Of a DNA stretch of 64,000 nt, positions 53,255-62,147 are shown piece after piece (positions within the stretch are counted from its first letter, which is position 1; every line of letters begins with the position of its first letter). The stretch covers positions 1 through 64,000 of the forward strand of contig JADJPH010000033.1 in NCBI GenBank assembly GCA_016713335.1, written 5' to 3'. This stretch comes from Candidatus Fredericiella danica (GTDB taxonomy: Bacteria > Chloroflexota > Anaerolineae > Caldilineales > Caldilineaceae). The notes under the pieces are model-generated. The model did no database searches and was not told the DNA's origin. It saw only the letters and a list, made by a program, of their open reading frames with translations. The position numbers and the translations under genes were made by a program.

Positions 53255-54559
53255 TTAGCGATGGCTGCGTCGCGGTTTCTGGGGGCGGGCCGGGACATAG
53301 GGGAGTCCAATGTCGCGACGATAGGTGGCGCCGTTGAATTTGACTTTTTTCACACCGGCATACGCCCGATACGCGGCCTGTTCCACCGTACGGCCCAACG
53401 CAGTGACCGACAGCACGCGCCCGCCTGCCGTTAGCAGCCGCGGCTCTTTCCATTTTGTGCCCGCCTGATAGACGAAGGCGCCTGATTCTTCGGCATCAGC
53501 GACGCCGGTAATCTCATGCCCGGTCGCATACTCTTCTGGATAGCCAGCGGCAGCCATCACCACCGTGACCGCGGCTTGCTTGCGCCAGCGCAACTGCAGT
53601 TGGTCGAGTCTGCCTTCAACGCCTGCTTCCAGGACGTCAACGAGGTCATTTTCGAGCAGCGGGATCAGCACCTGGGTCTCCGGATCGCCGAGGCGGCAGT
53701 TGAATTCCAGCACTTTTGGCCCGTCAGGGGTCAGCATCAGCCCGGCATAGAGCACGCCGAAGTAAGGCATCCCCTCTGTCGCCATGCCGGCGAGCGTTGG
53801 CGCCAGAATCGTGCGCTCGATCAGCGTTTCCAACTCAGGCGTTACCAACGCTGACGGAGTGAAGGCGCCCATCCCACCCGTGTTTGGCCCGCGATCGCCA
53901 TCCATCAAGCGCTTGTGATCTTGTGCGGAAGGCATGACGCGAAAGGTGCGCCCGTCGCAAAAGGCAAGGATCGACACTTCGGGGCCGGTCAGGCGCTCTT
54001 CGATCAGAATCGTGGCGCCGGCGGCGCCGAACTGGCCCGTCTCCAGCATCCTGCCGACGGCGACCGCTGCGCCTTCGCGCGTATCGGGGACGATCACGCC
54101 CTTGCCCGCTGCCAGACCACTGGCCTTGATGACGGGCACGGTATCCAGTTGGCGCAGATAACGCATGGCGGCGTCGAACTCGTCGAAGATTTCGGCGCGC
54201 CCGGTAGGAATTTGATGGCGCAGCATGAATTGCTTGGAGAACGCCTTCGAACCTTCAAGCTGTGCGGCGGCTTTGGTAGGTCCATAGACGCGCAGTCCCG
54301 CGGCCTGCAACAAGTCGACAACGCCGTCAACCAGGGGCGCTTCGGGGCCGACCATTGTGAGGTCCACCGTCTCGCGCCTGGCAAAGTCGACCAGCGCGTC
54401 GAGGTCGCTAACCGGAATGTCCACATTGGTGGTTTTGGCCATGCGCGCGGTGCCACCGTTGCCGGGCGCGACAAAGAGCTGATCGACGCGTTTTGAAGTG
54501 ATCAGTTGGCGGGCAAGCGCGTGTTCACGACCGCCGCTGCCGATGAGCAATATTTTCAT
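53255..54559 (-). CDS. purD: Phosphoribosylamine-glycine ligase
   Basis: PurD joins phosphoribosylamine and glycine to GAR, the second step of purine synthesis. The 434-residue ATP-grasp enzyme starts MKILLIGSGGREHALARQL. It contains VGPEAPLVDGVVD, KASGLAAGKGVIV (ATP site), PSAQDHKRLMDGDRGPNTGG and VLEFNCRLGDPETQVLIPL. The start overlaps the glutaminyl cyclase stop in an ATGA arrangement. The C-terminus extends about 20 basic residues (RPQKPRRSHR) beyond usual PurD. No frame break. Confidence 0.95.
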   Translation of the reverse strand: MKILLIGSGGREHALARQLITSKRVDQLFVAPGNGGTARMAKTTNVDIPVSDLDALVDFARRETVDLTMVGPEAPLVDGVVDLLQAAGLRVYGPTKAAAQLEGSKAFSKQFMLRHQIPTGRAEIFDEFDAAMRYLRQLDTVPVIKASGLAAGKGVIVPDTREGAAVAVGRMLETGQFGAAGATILIEERLTGPEVSILAFCDGRTFRVMPSAQDHKRLMDGDRGPNTGGMGAFTPSALVTPELETLIERTILAPTLAGMATEGMPYFGVLYAGLMLTPDGPKVLEFNCRLGDPETQVLIPLLENDLVDVLEAGVEGRLDQLQLRWRKQAAVTVVMAAAGYPEEYATGHEITGVADAEESGAFVYQAGTKWKEPRLLTAGGRVLSVTALGRTVEQAAYRAYAGVKKVKFNGATYRRDIGLPYVPARPQKPRRSHR

Positions 54560-55540
54560 TGGTTTACCTCGACCAGTTCGATCTCGAAGATCGCCGGCCA
54601 GTATTTGCCGGTCACCCAAAGCCGGCCAGTGTTTGAATCGTAGGCGATCCCGTTGAGCACATCGACGGGACCCGTAACGGGTGGACCATACGCGAGAAGC
54701 CCACTCAGGTCGACCACGCCGGTGACCTGACCCGAAACGGGATCAATGCGCAGCACCAGATCCGTCTTCCAGACATTGGCGAAGATCTCGCCGTCGACCA
54801 TTTCCAGTTCGTTGAGATTGTCGACCGGCAGCCCCAGGAGCGTCACATAGATACCGCCCGTCGTCTGAAGCGTCTCCGGATCCCAGAAGTAGAGGATGGA
54901 GGTGCCATCGCTGACAATCAGCCGCGTATCGTCACTTGTGATCCCCCAGCCTTCAGTCGTATAGCTGAAGTTACCGAGCGGGGCAAAGGTGGATTTGTCA
55001 TAAATGAAGCCAGTTTGTTCCTGCCAGGTGAGTTGGTAGAGCTTGTCGCCGAAGATCGTGATGCCTTCTCCAAAGTAGGGGGCTTCCAACGCGTGCGCCT
55101 GCTCTATATTGCCCGTTGCGGGGTCCACGCGGCGGAGGGTGGAAGCCCCGCGCTGGCCGGTGCCTTCGTAGAAATCGTTTTCTTCGTAAACCAGACCTTG
55201 CGTGAAGGCGGTTGGATCGTGTGGGAGTACATTCACTACCCGATACGTATAGAGACGTGGCGCTACCAACTTGGAAAGGTGGACCGTTGAAGAATGTGCC
55301 GCAGTTGGTGCGGCAGTCGTTGGGGTGGATGGTTGCGGTGGCAGTTATCACCGCGGAAGTTGCGGATAAGCGTGTTTGCTTGGCTGCAGGGGGGACAGCG
55401 GCGACCGCGGTAGTGCCTGGCGCCGCCATCACAACCTGTGGCTGCGGTGAACGCGTCCGAAAACTCAGAACTCCAATCACCAGCACCAATACAATGAACG
55501 CACCCAGTACTCCGATCAGATATTGTAGCGGCCGACTCAT
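54556..55540 (-). CDS. Glutaminyl-peptide cyclotransferase, membrane-anchored (one frame break)
   Basis: A five-bladed beta-propeller glutamine cyclotransferase (plant/bacterial type) that converts N-terminal Gln to pyroglutamate. From ATG 55540 the protein has one N-terminal helix (YLIGVLGAFIVLVLVIGVL), a Thr/Ala-rich linker and then the enzyme domain. The domain contains FTQGLVYEENDFYEGTGQRG, YFGEGITIFGDKLYQLTWQE, TTEGWGITSDDTRLIVSDGT and LNELEMVDGEIFANVW, all diagnostic. The frame breaks in a C4 run (55322-55325) within the linker; removing one C makes the reading continuous into HLSKLVAPRLYTYRV. It probably acts outside the membrane on exported proteins. It overlaps purD at its 3' end. 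Confidence 0.88.
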
Positions 55541-55761
55541 GCGAGGTTTGTCTCCTTGACATATATTATAAGGCACAGCACGGGCGCCGGATGAATTGGT
55601 CACGCAATGACGTAGCGACACCGGCATCGCCGTGTCCTCACGTTGACTTTGTCTAGGCGATGGCCTAGAATTGCAGAGGTCATGCACAGTCCCTCGTGTG
55701 TGGGTGGCGCCCCACATGATTCGTTGTGGCTGCTGCCGCAATCAGGAAACGGTGGTGCGAC

Positions 55762-57782
55762 ATGTTTCGCAAGATTGACGCCTTCTGGCGCCCACCACAG
55801 TTTGACAACATTGAACTGACCTGGCGAGCGCGCCCAACCTATCTAATGGCACGCAGCCTTTTGCTGATTACGTTGGTCACAACGCTTGCTGCCGGTCTGC
55901 TGCCCCCGAATAAGCCCGCGGGTCCCGTGATTGGCTTGACCATTGCCTTCATCCTGCTCCTTTCCATGGTGCTTGTCCGGCGCGGCCATGTGGGGCTCGT
56001 CAATTGGGCTATGCCAGGCCTTGTCCTCTTAGCCGTAATGACGGCGCTGTGGCTGGGCTATCTCTCCTGTGGATCTCGCCCTCGCCGTGATTGTGATCAC
56101 CGTGGCCATCGGCTCATTTATGACCAGCCTGCTAGGGGATCCTCTTTGGGGCCGCCGCTTCAGTGGTGATGAGCCTGGCTTTGTTCCTCCATGCGCCATC
56201 CCGGTTTGACGTCACGGGCATCCATTCCCCGGCGTTGGAATCGTTGATCTATGTCTTTCTGTTGCTGGCGACCATCCTGTTGGTGCGTCTCATGGACCGC
56301 GTGATGTGGTCCGGTTACCGCGAATGGCGTTTGCAGGCGACGATGCTGGAGCGAGCCAATCGGGAACTGGCGATCACCATCGATTCGATGCAAGTTCAAT
56401 CGGCCTCCCTCGCAAAGGCTAACCGAGACCTGCAAAGTGAAATTGTTGAGCGCCGGCAGGCACAGCAGTTGTTGCGGGCTGTGGTTGCCGGCACTGCGGC
56501 GGTTACCGGCGCTGACTTCATGCGGTCGCTGGTGAAATACCTCGCTGAAGCGTTGGCCGTTCCCTATGTCTTTGTAGGTGAGGCGCTTGACCTGGATCCA
56601 TGTCGGGTGCGCGCCCTGGCATTTTGGAACGATGGCATGCCTGGTCCGCTTTTTGAATACTGCGTGCCTGGCACTCCATGCCAGGAGGTCGTGAGCCGAG
56701 GGGAGACCCTCTACATTCCAGAGGGCGTGCGCGAGCTGTATCCCGATGACATGGATCTGGTCGAGATGCGGTGCGACGGTTATTTTGGCACACCGCTCGT
56801 GACGATGAGCGGTGGGATCATCGGCAACCTCGTACTAATGGACCGAATTCCACTGCGACTTGACGAACAGAAGCAATCACTCGTCAAGGTCTTTGCCGCG
56901 CGCGCCAGCGCTGAACTGGAGCGCCAACATGCCGAGGCTGCGCTCGAGTTGGAACGCTCCCTCCTGGCGCAGCGGGTGGACGAGCGCACGGCGGAACTGC
57001 GCATGCTCAACACAGAACTGAGCCGGGTGTCGCAGCGCAAAGATGAGTTCCTCGCCAGCATGAGCCACGACCTGCGCACGCCGCTCAACTCCGTGATCGG
57101 CATGGCAGAGTCATTGCAGGACGGCGTCTACGGGCCGCTTGGTGAGCGCCAGGTGAAGGCGGCAAAGGTGATAGAAGCGAGCGGGCGGCATCTGCTCGAA
57201 CTGATCAACGACGTGCTTGACGTCTCCAAAATTGAAGCGGGTCAGATGATTCTAGCCATGGGTGCGGTGGACGTGGATGCGCTCTGCCGCGCCTGCCTGG
57301 CGTTTGTTGGCGCGGCCGCGCAACATAAGCGCATCACCATCGACTACACGTGTGGCCCAGATGTGCCAGAACTGGTTGCCGATGAGCGCCGTTTGAAACA
57401 GGTGCTCATCAACCTGCTGAGCAATGCAGTCAAGTTCACGGACGATGGCGGTCAGGTCGGGTTGCGTGTCCAATTTCTACCGGCGGACGATTCGATCGAA
57501 TTCGTGGTGTGGGACACCGGGATTGGCATCGATCCACAACAAATCGACCGGCTCTTCCGCCCGTTTGTGCAGATTGAAACTGGACTAAACCGCAAGCAGG
57601 GTGGCACCGGTCTCGGTCTCAGTATCGTAAAACGCCTGGTGGAAATGCACGGCGGCACAGTAACAGTGGAAAGCCAGGTGAATGCCGGTAGCCGTTTCAT
57701 TGTCGTGCTGCCGAATGGCGCGAACGGCAACAATCCAGCGGCATCTCCAGTGATCTCATTGCCGCCCGCGGCCAGTGAGTGA
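55762..57782 (+). CDS. Sensor histidine kinase with membrane and GAF domains (two frame breaks)
   Basis: A membrane kinase of about 673 residues. The N-terminal region has about six hydrophobic helices (MFRKIDAFWRPPQFDNIEL then repeated helix pairs). Next come a coiled-coil linker (ANRELAITIDSMQVQSASLA), a GAF-like sensory domain (about residues 270-410), a second coiled coil, the HisKA box FLASMSHDLRTPLNSVIGMA and the HATPase domain with N-box NLLSNAVKFT, G1 VWDTGIGID and G2 GGTGLGLSIVKRLVE. Frame breaks at about 56068 and 56160 lie in the membrane part; hydrophobic character continues across both. No response regulator is adjacent except the PhoB-like gene at 59627, which has its own kinase. 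Signal unknown. Confidence 0.86.
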
Positions 57783-57888
57783 CGCCCTGACCCCTGTTTG
57801 GCACGATTGCACGCAAGTGTCTACGTTGGTTCTCCCCTTAAGCTGATCTATACTGAATTTCATTTTATTGAAATGAAAGGTGCGTGCC

Positions 57889-59551
57889 ATGGTAGAACGC
57901 GTCATTGAACTTTTTGTTGAACAACCATTACTCCTGCTGTTTGTTGTTGCCGCAGTGGGTTATGCCGTTGGCGAAATCAAGATCAAGGGCACTGGACTTG
58001 GCGTAGCGGCGGTGCTCTTTGTCGGATTGTTTTTTGGCTCACTTGACCCCCGTCTGACATTGCCACCGGTGTTGGTCTCCTTTGGGTTGGTCGTGTTTGT
58101 GTATATGGTGGGATTGGCCAGTGGACCCGGCTTTTTCGCTTCGTTTACACGCAGCGGTGCGCGATAATCTGATGGTAGTTGGCGTTGTGATCGTGGCCGC
58201 GGCCATTGCGGCAGCCGAACAGTTTATCTTCAATTTCAAATCACCGATCACCGCCGGGATCTTCACCGGGGCGCTCACCAACACGCCGGCCCTGGCGCAG
58301 GTGATTAACTATGTGGCTGCCGCTGCACCGCCGGATGTTGCCAGCGCGGTGGCAAACGAACCAGTAGTCGGTTACTCTGTTGCTTATCCAATGGGTGTGA
58401 TCGGCCCGATGATTGCCGTTGTGGTGATGGCGCGCCTGTGGAAGATCAACTATCGCCAGGATGCCGAACGGGTGCGGGATATGTTTCCTGTTGAACAGGA
58501 GATCTACAACCGGACCGTGCGGATTACGCAAGACTCCGTCATCGGTGTGCCGCTGCGCGACCTGGAACCAAGGCGTCAATGGAAGGTGATGTTTGGCCGG
58601 ATCAAGCGGACGGACGGTGCATTGGAACTGACCACAGGCGCCACCGAATTGCACCGTAACGATCTAGTAAGCATCATCGGTACACCGGAAGATGTGGATG
58701 CTGTGGTCGGCGAACTGGGATCAGCGAGTGACGAACATCTGGACTTTGACCGCAGCACGTTGGATTTTCGCCGGGTCTTTCTCTCACGTCAGAACCTTGC
58801 TGGGAAGCGACTCTCTGAGTTGGATCTGCCGCAACGCTTTGGCGCTATCGTGACGCGCGTGCGCCGGGGCGACATCGAACTCCTGGCCAATCCCGATTTG
58901 CGGCTCGAACTGGGGGACCGCGTCCGTTTCGTCGCCCCCCGCTCACAGATCAAAGCGATCAGCGACTTCTTCGGCGATTCGTATAAGGCATTGAGTGAGA
59001 TCAATTGGGTGTCGCTTGGCCTTGGCATGGCGTTGGGGCTTCTGGTTGGGATGATCCCAATTGCATTACCGGGCGGCATTCAGTTCAGATTGGGTGAAGC
59101 TGGTGGGCCGCTGATCGTCGCCTTGATTCTCAGCGCAATGCGGCGCACCGGTCCCCTTGTCTGGAATGTGCCCTATTCAGTGAATCTCACGCTACGCCAA
59201 TTTGGCCTGATTATTTTGCTCGCCGGGATTGGGATTCGCTCTGGGTATACATTCCTCTCGACAATGCAGCAGAGTGGTGGCATCCAGATCTTGCTCGCCG
59301 GTGCAGTCATCTCAATTGTAACGGCTTTCCTCGTGTTGTGGATCGGCTACAAATGGCTCAAGATACCGTATGGCGTCGTTACCGGCATGATGGCAGCGGT
59401 GCACACGCAACCCGCAGTGCAGGCATACGCCCTCAATCAGGCCAAGAATGATCTGCCGAATCACGGCTATGCGCTTGCTTTCCCCATGGCCACCATTGCG
59501 AAGATCTTGATTGCCCAGCTATTAGTAGCTTTCTTGCCTGGGGGCTTTTAG
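57889..59551 (+). CDS. AspT/YidE-family transporter with RCK_C domains (one frame break)
   Basis: A polytopic transporter of about 554 residues of the aspartate:alanine exchanger (AAEx) family. It has two hydrophobic Asp-Al_Ex halves of about five helices each: the N-terminal half contains GYAVGEIKIKGTGLGVAAVL and SPITAGIFTGALTNTPALAQ, and the C-terminal half contains VTGMMAAVHTQPAVQAYA. Two cytoplasmic TrkA-C-like (RCK_C) domains lie between them (DSVIGVPLRDLEPRRQWKVM; NLAGKRLSELDLPQRFGAIV). The frame breaks at about 58155 (GGTGCGCGATAATC) inside the first half. Substrate may be a small dicarboxylate/amino acid or ion. ATG 57889 has GAAAGG upstream. Confidence 0.86.
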
Positions 59552-59626
59552 GCCGGGTGCGGGTAAGGAGGACAGCATGCTTATGCGTGCCTGGAAGTCT
59601 GTGAACGGACGAAAGATGGAGTAGAG

Positions 59627-60349
59627 ATGGGCGACGAGAAATACAGAGTGCTGGTTGTCGAGGACGAGGCGACGTTGGTGGAGACGCTAGACTACTCGCT
59701 CCGCCGGCAGGGCTATGAGGTGATGACGTCGGGCGACGGGCGTGCTGCCATCGAAGCGGCACGCCGTGACCAGCCGGATATCGTTATCTTGGATATCATG
59801 CTGCCGGGTTTGGATGGCTATGAGGTATGCCGGATTCTGCGTCAAGAAACCAATGTACCGATCCTGATGTTGACGGCGCGTTCCGACGAGGTGGACAAGG
59901 TCGTGGGCCTCGAAGTGGGCGCCGATGATTATCTCACCAAACCCTTCAGCATGCGTGAACTGATGGCACGCGTGAAGGCGCTGCTGCGGCGCGTCAGGAT
60001 GGATCGTGAAGAGTCGGCTGTGGTAGCCGGTGCGCCCGACGTCGTCACGGAACGGATGGTCTTTGAAAACCTGGTCATCGACCTGAGCCGCCGCGAGGTT
60101 GTGGTCGCCGGTCAGGGGTTTCATCTGAAACCGAAAGAGTTCGATCTGCTGGTGTTCCTGGCGCGGAATCGCGGCATCGTCCTCACCCGCGATCTCATCC
60201 TGGAAAGGGTTTGGGGTTGGGAGTTTGATGGCGGCAGCCGCACCGTGGATGTGCACGTCCGGTGGTTGCGTGAGAAGATCGAGCAAGATCCTTCCAATCC
60301 GGTGCGATTGGTCACAGTGCGCAGTGTCGGGTATCGGTTTGAGGGTTGA
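59627..60349 (+). CDS. OmpR/PhoB-family response regulator
   Basis: A 240-residue two-component regulator. The receiver domain has the acidic pair in VVEDEATL, the phosphorylatable Asp56 in VILDIMLPGLDGYEV, Thr in MLTARSDEVD and Lys105 in LTKPFSMREL. The C-terminal winged helix ends with TVDVHVRWLREKIEQDPSNP and VRSVGYRFEG. It is followed by a PhoR-like kinase and then a phosphate-binding protein, an arrangement typical of PhoB/PhoR control of phosphate uptake. Between regulator and kinase an inverted pair TTAACG/CGTTAA (60365-60390) is a possible autoregulatory site. No frame break. Confidence 0.93.
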   Translation: MGDEKYRVLVVEDEATLVETLDYSLRRQGYEVMTSGDGRAAIEAARRDQPDIVILDIMLPGLDGYEVCRILRQETNVPILMLTARSDEVDKVVGLEVGADDYLTKPFSMRELMARVKALLRRVRMDREESAVVAGAPDVVTERMVFENLVIDLSRREVVVAGQGFHLKPKEFDLLVFLARNRGIVLTRDLILERVWGWEFDGGSRTVDVHVRWLREKIEQDPSNPVRLVTVRSVGYRFEG

Positions 60350-60449
60350 TCCACGGTAAAACACTTAACGATGGTTTGACGTAGCGTTAATGTTGCCTTG
60401 TTATCTTAGAGGGCGAAGGTCTTGCTTTGATATCGAGGTGAACATCGCC

Positions 60450-61960
60450 ATGCAGGAATCATCGGTCTCATCACGGCTGCCGGCCAAGGCGCCGACTGAA
60501 GACAAACCTATGAGCCGTAGTCGCACCTGGGTGCAGTCATGGCGTTCGTTCTGGCGCCTACAGCGGTCCTATCTTTCCCTTACACTGTTGATGTTGTTTG
60601 CAGTGGGGATCATGACCGGCCTGCTTTGGCTCTTTGCCCTGTGGATTTTTCCGCCGGGTGTGCCTGATGCCCTAACAACTGACTTTCAATGGCAACTGTG
60701 GCTTGCCTGTGCCCTGCTCGCAGTTTTGCTGACTGCCACTTTTGTGAGCGCGCTACAAATTAACGCTCGCCATGTTCGCCAGGCAACGGCCGCGCTGGCC
60801 CGGCTCGCAAAGGGAGATCTCGCAGCGCGCACTGACCTTGAAGTAAGTGCTGGCGAGATCGGCCAACTGAATCGCGCCGTCAACCGGTTGGGCGAGCGCA
60901 TGGAGCGCCACTCGCTCCAACTCATGCGCGAACATGAACGGTTTGATGCAGTGTTGAATGCCATGTCTGACGGCGTCTTGCTCTTGGATCGCCGCGGCGC
61001 CGTGACGTTGATCAATCCTGCCGCGTGCCGGCTCCTTCAAAATGATCCGGAGCACTCGCTGCGCCAGTCGTTTGTGCAGGTTGTTCGCGACTATCGCATC
61101 GCTGATGTATGGCAGCAAAGTGCGCAGCGCCAAGTAGAGCGAAGCGCCACAGTCGAGGTCTCACCAGGCTATTTTTTACGCGTGAGCGTGACGCCCTTCC
61201 TGGATGGATCGACCAATGGCTTTCTGGTCCTGATTCAGGATCAGAGCAATGCGCACCGGTTGGAAGCAGTGCGGCGCGATCTGGTCAGCAACATTTCGCA
61301 CGAGCTACGTACGCCCCTGGCTTCAATTAAGGCGCTGGTTGATACGTTACGCGATGGGGCGATGAGCGATCCGCCGGCTGCCGAACGCTTTCTTGAACGC
61401 ATGGAGGTCGAGGTTGACTCCATGACACAGATGATTCAAGAACTCCTTGAACTCGCGGATCGAGTCGGGTCAGGCGCCGCTGCGCCTCTTTCCGATTGCG
61501 CTGGACACCCCTGATCTTACCAGTGGTGGAGCGGCTACGACCGCAGGCCACGCGCGCAGGGCTGACGCTGACGGTGGTCGTTCCTGAGGGACTCCCGCAG
61601 GTGATGGTGGATGCCGACCGGATTCGCCAGGTTATCATCAACCTTGTGCACAATGCAATCAAATTCACACCTCCCGGTGGCTTTATCACGGTGTCTGCCC
61701 GCGCCGTGAGCGATGGCGTCATCATATCCGTCGCGGACACCGGAACTGGGATTCCGCGCGAAGATCAACCTCGTATCTTTGAGCGTTTCTACAAAGCTGA
61801 CCGCGCCCGTTCTGGCGGCGGCACGGGTCTTGGCCTTGCCATCGCAAAGCACACGATGCAGGCGCACAACGGCCGGATTTGGGTCGAAAGCGTCGAGGGT
61901 AACGGCAGCACCTTCTCCTTCAGCCTTCCTCTTGTTAACATACCGTTTACAAAACCTTGA
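60450..61960 (+). CDS. PhoR-like sensor histidine kinase (two frame breaks)
   Basis: A membrane kinase of about 503 residues with two N-terminal helices (SYLSLTLLMLFAVGIMTGLL and WQLWLACALLAVLLTATFV). They are followed by a HAMP domain (LARLAKGDLAARTDLEVSAG), a PAS domain (AVLNAMSDGVLLLDRRGAVT), the HisKA box VSNISHELRTPLASIKALVD and HATPase motifs NLVHNAIKF, VADTGTGIPRED and GGTGLGLAIAKHTM. Frame breaks at about 61455 and in a C4 run at 61508-61511 lie between HisKA and HATPase. Repairing them gives SRIESGQAPLRLFPIALD joined to LILPVVERLRPQA. It follows the PhoB-like regulator by 100 bp. ATG 60450 is chosen. Confidence 0.88.
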
Positions 61961-62147
61961 GCCACATTTAATTGCTCCTTGGCTCATTGTTAAATCCGCT
62001 CTGCTAATCTCTTCTTGGCTGTTTGGCGTACGTGAGCAAGAAATGCCAGCGTGCACTGGTTCCTGGCTGCTTATTGGCGCCAACACACCAATTTGTGGTG
62101 GATAGCAGAAAAGAATGAATGTTAACAATAATCACAAGGAGCACTCT

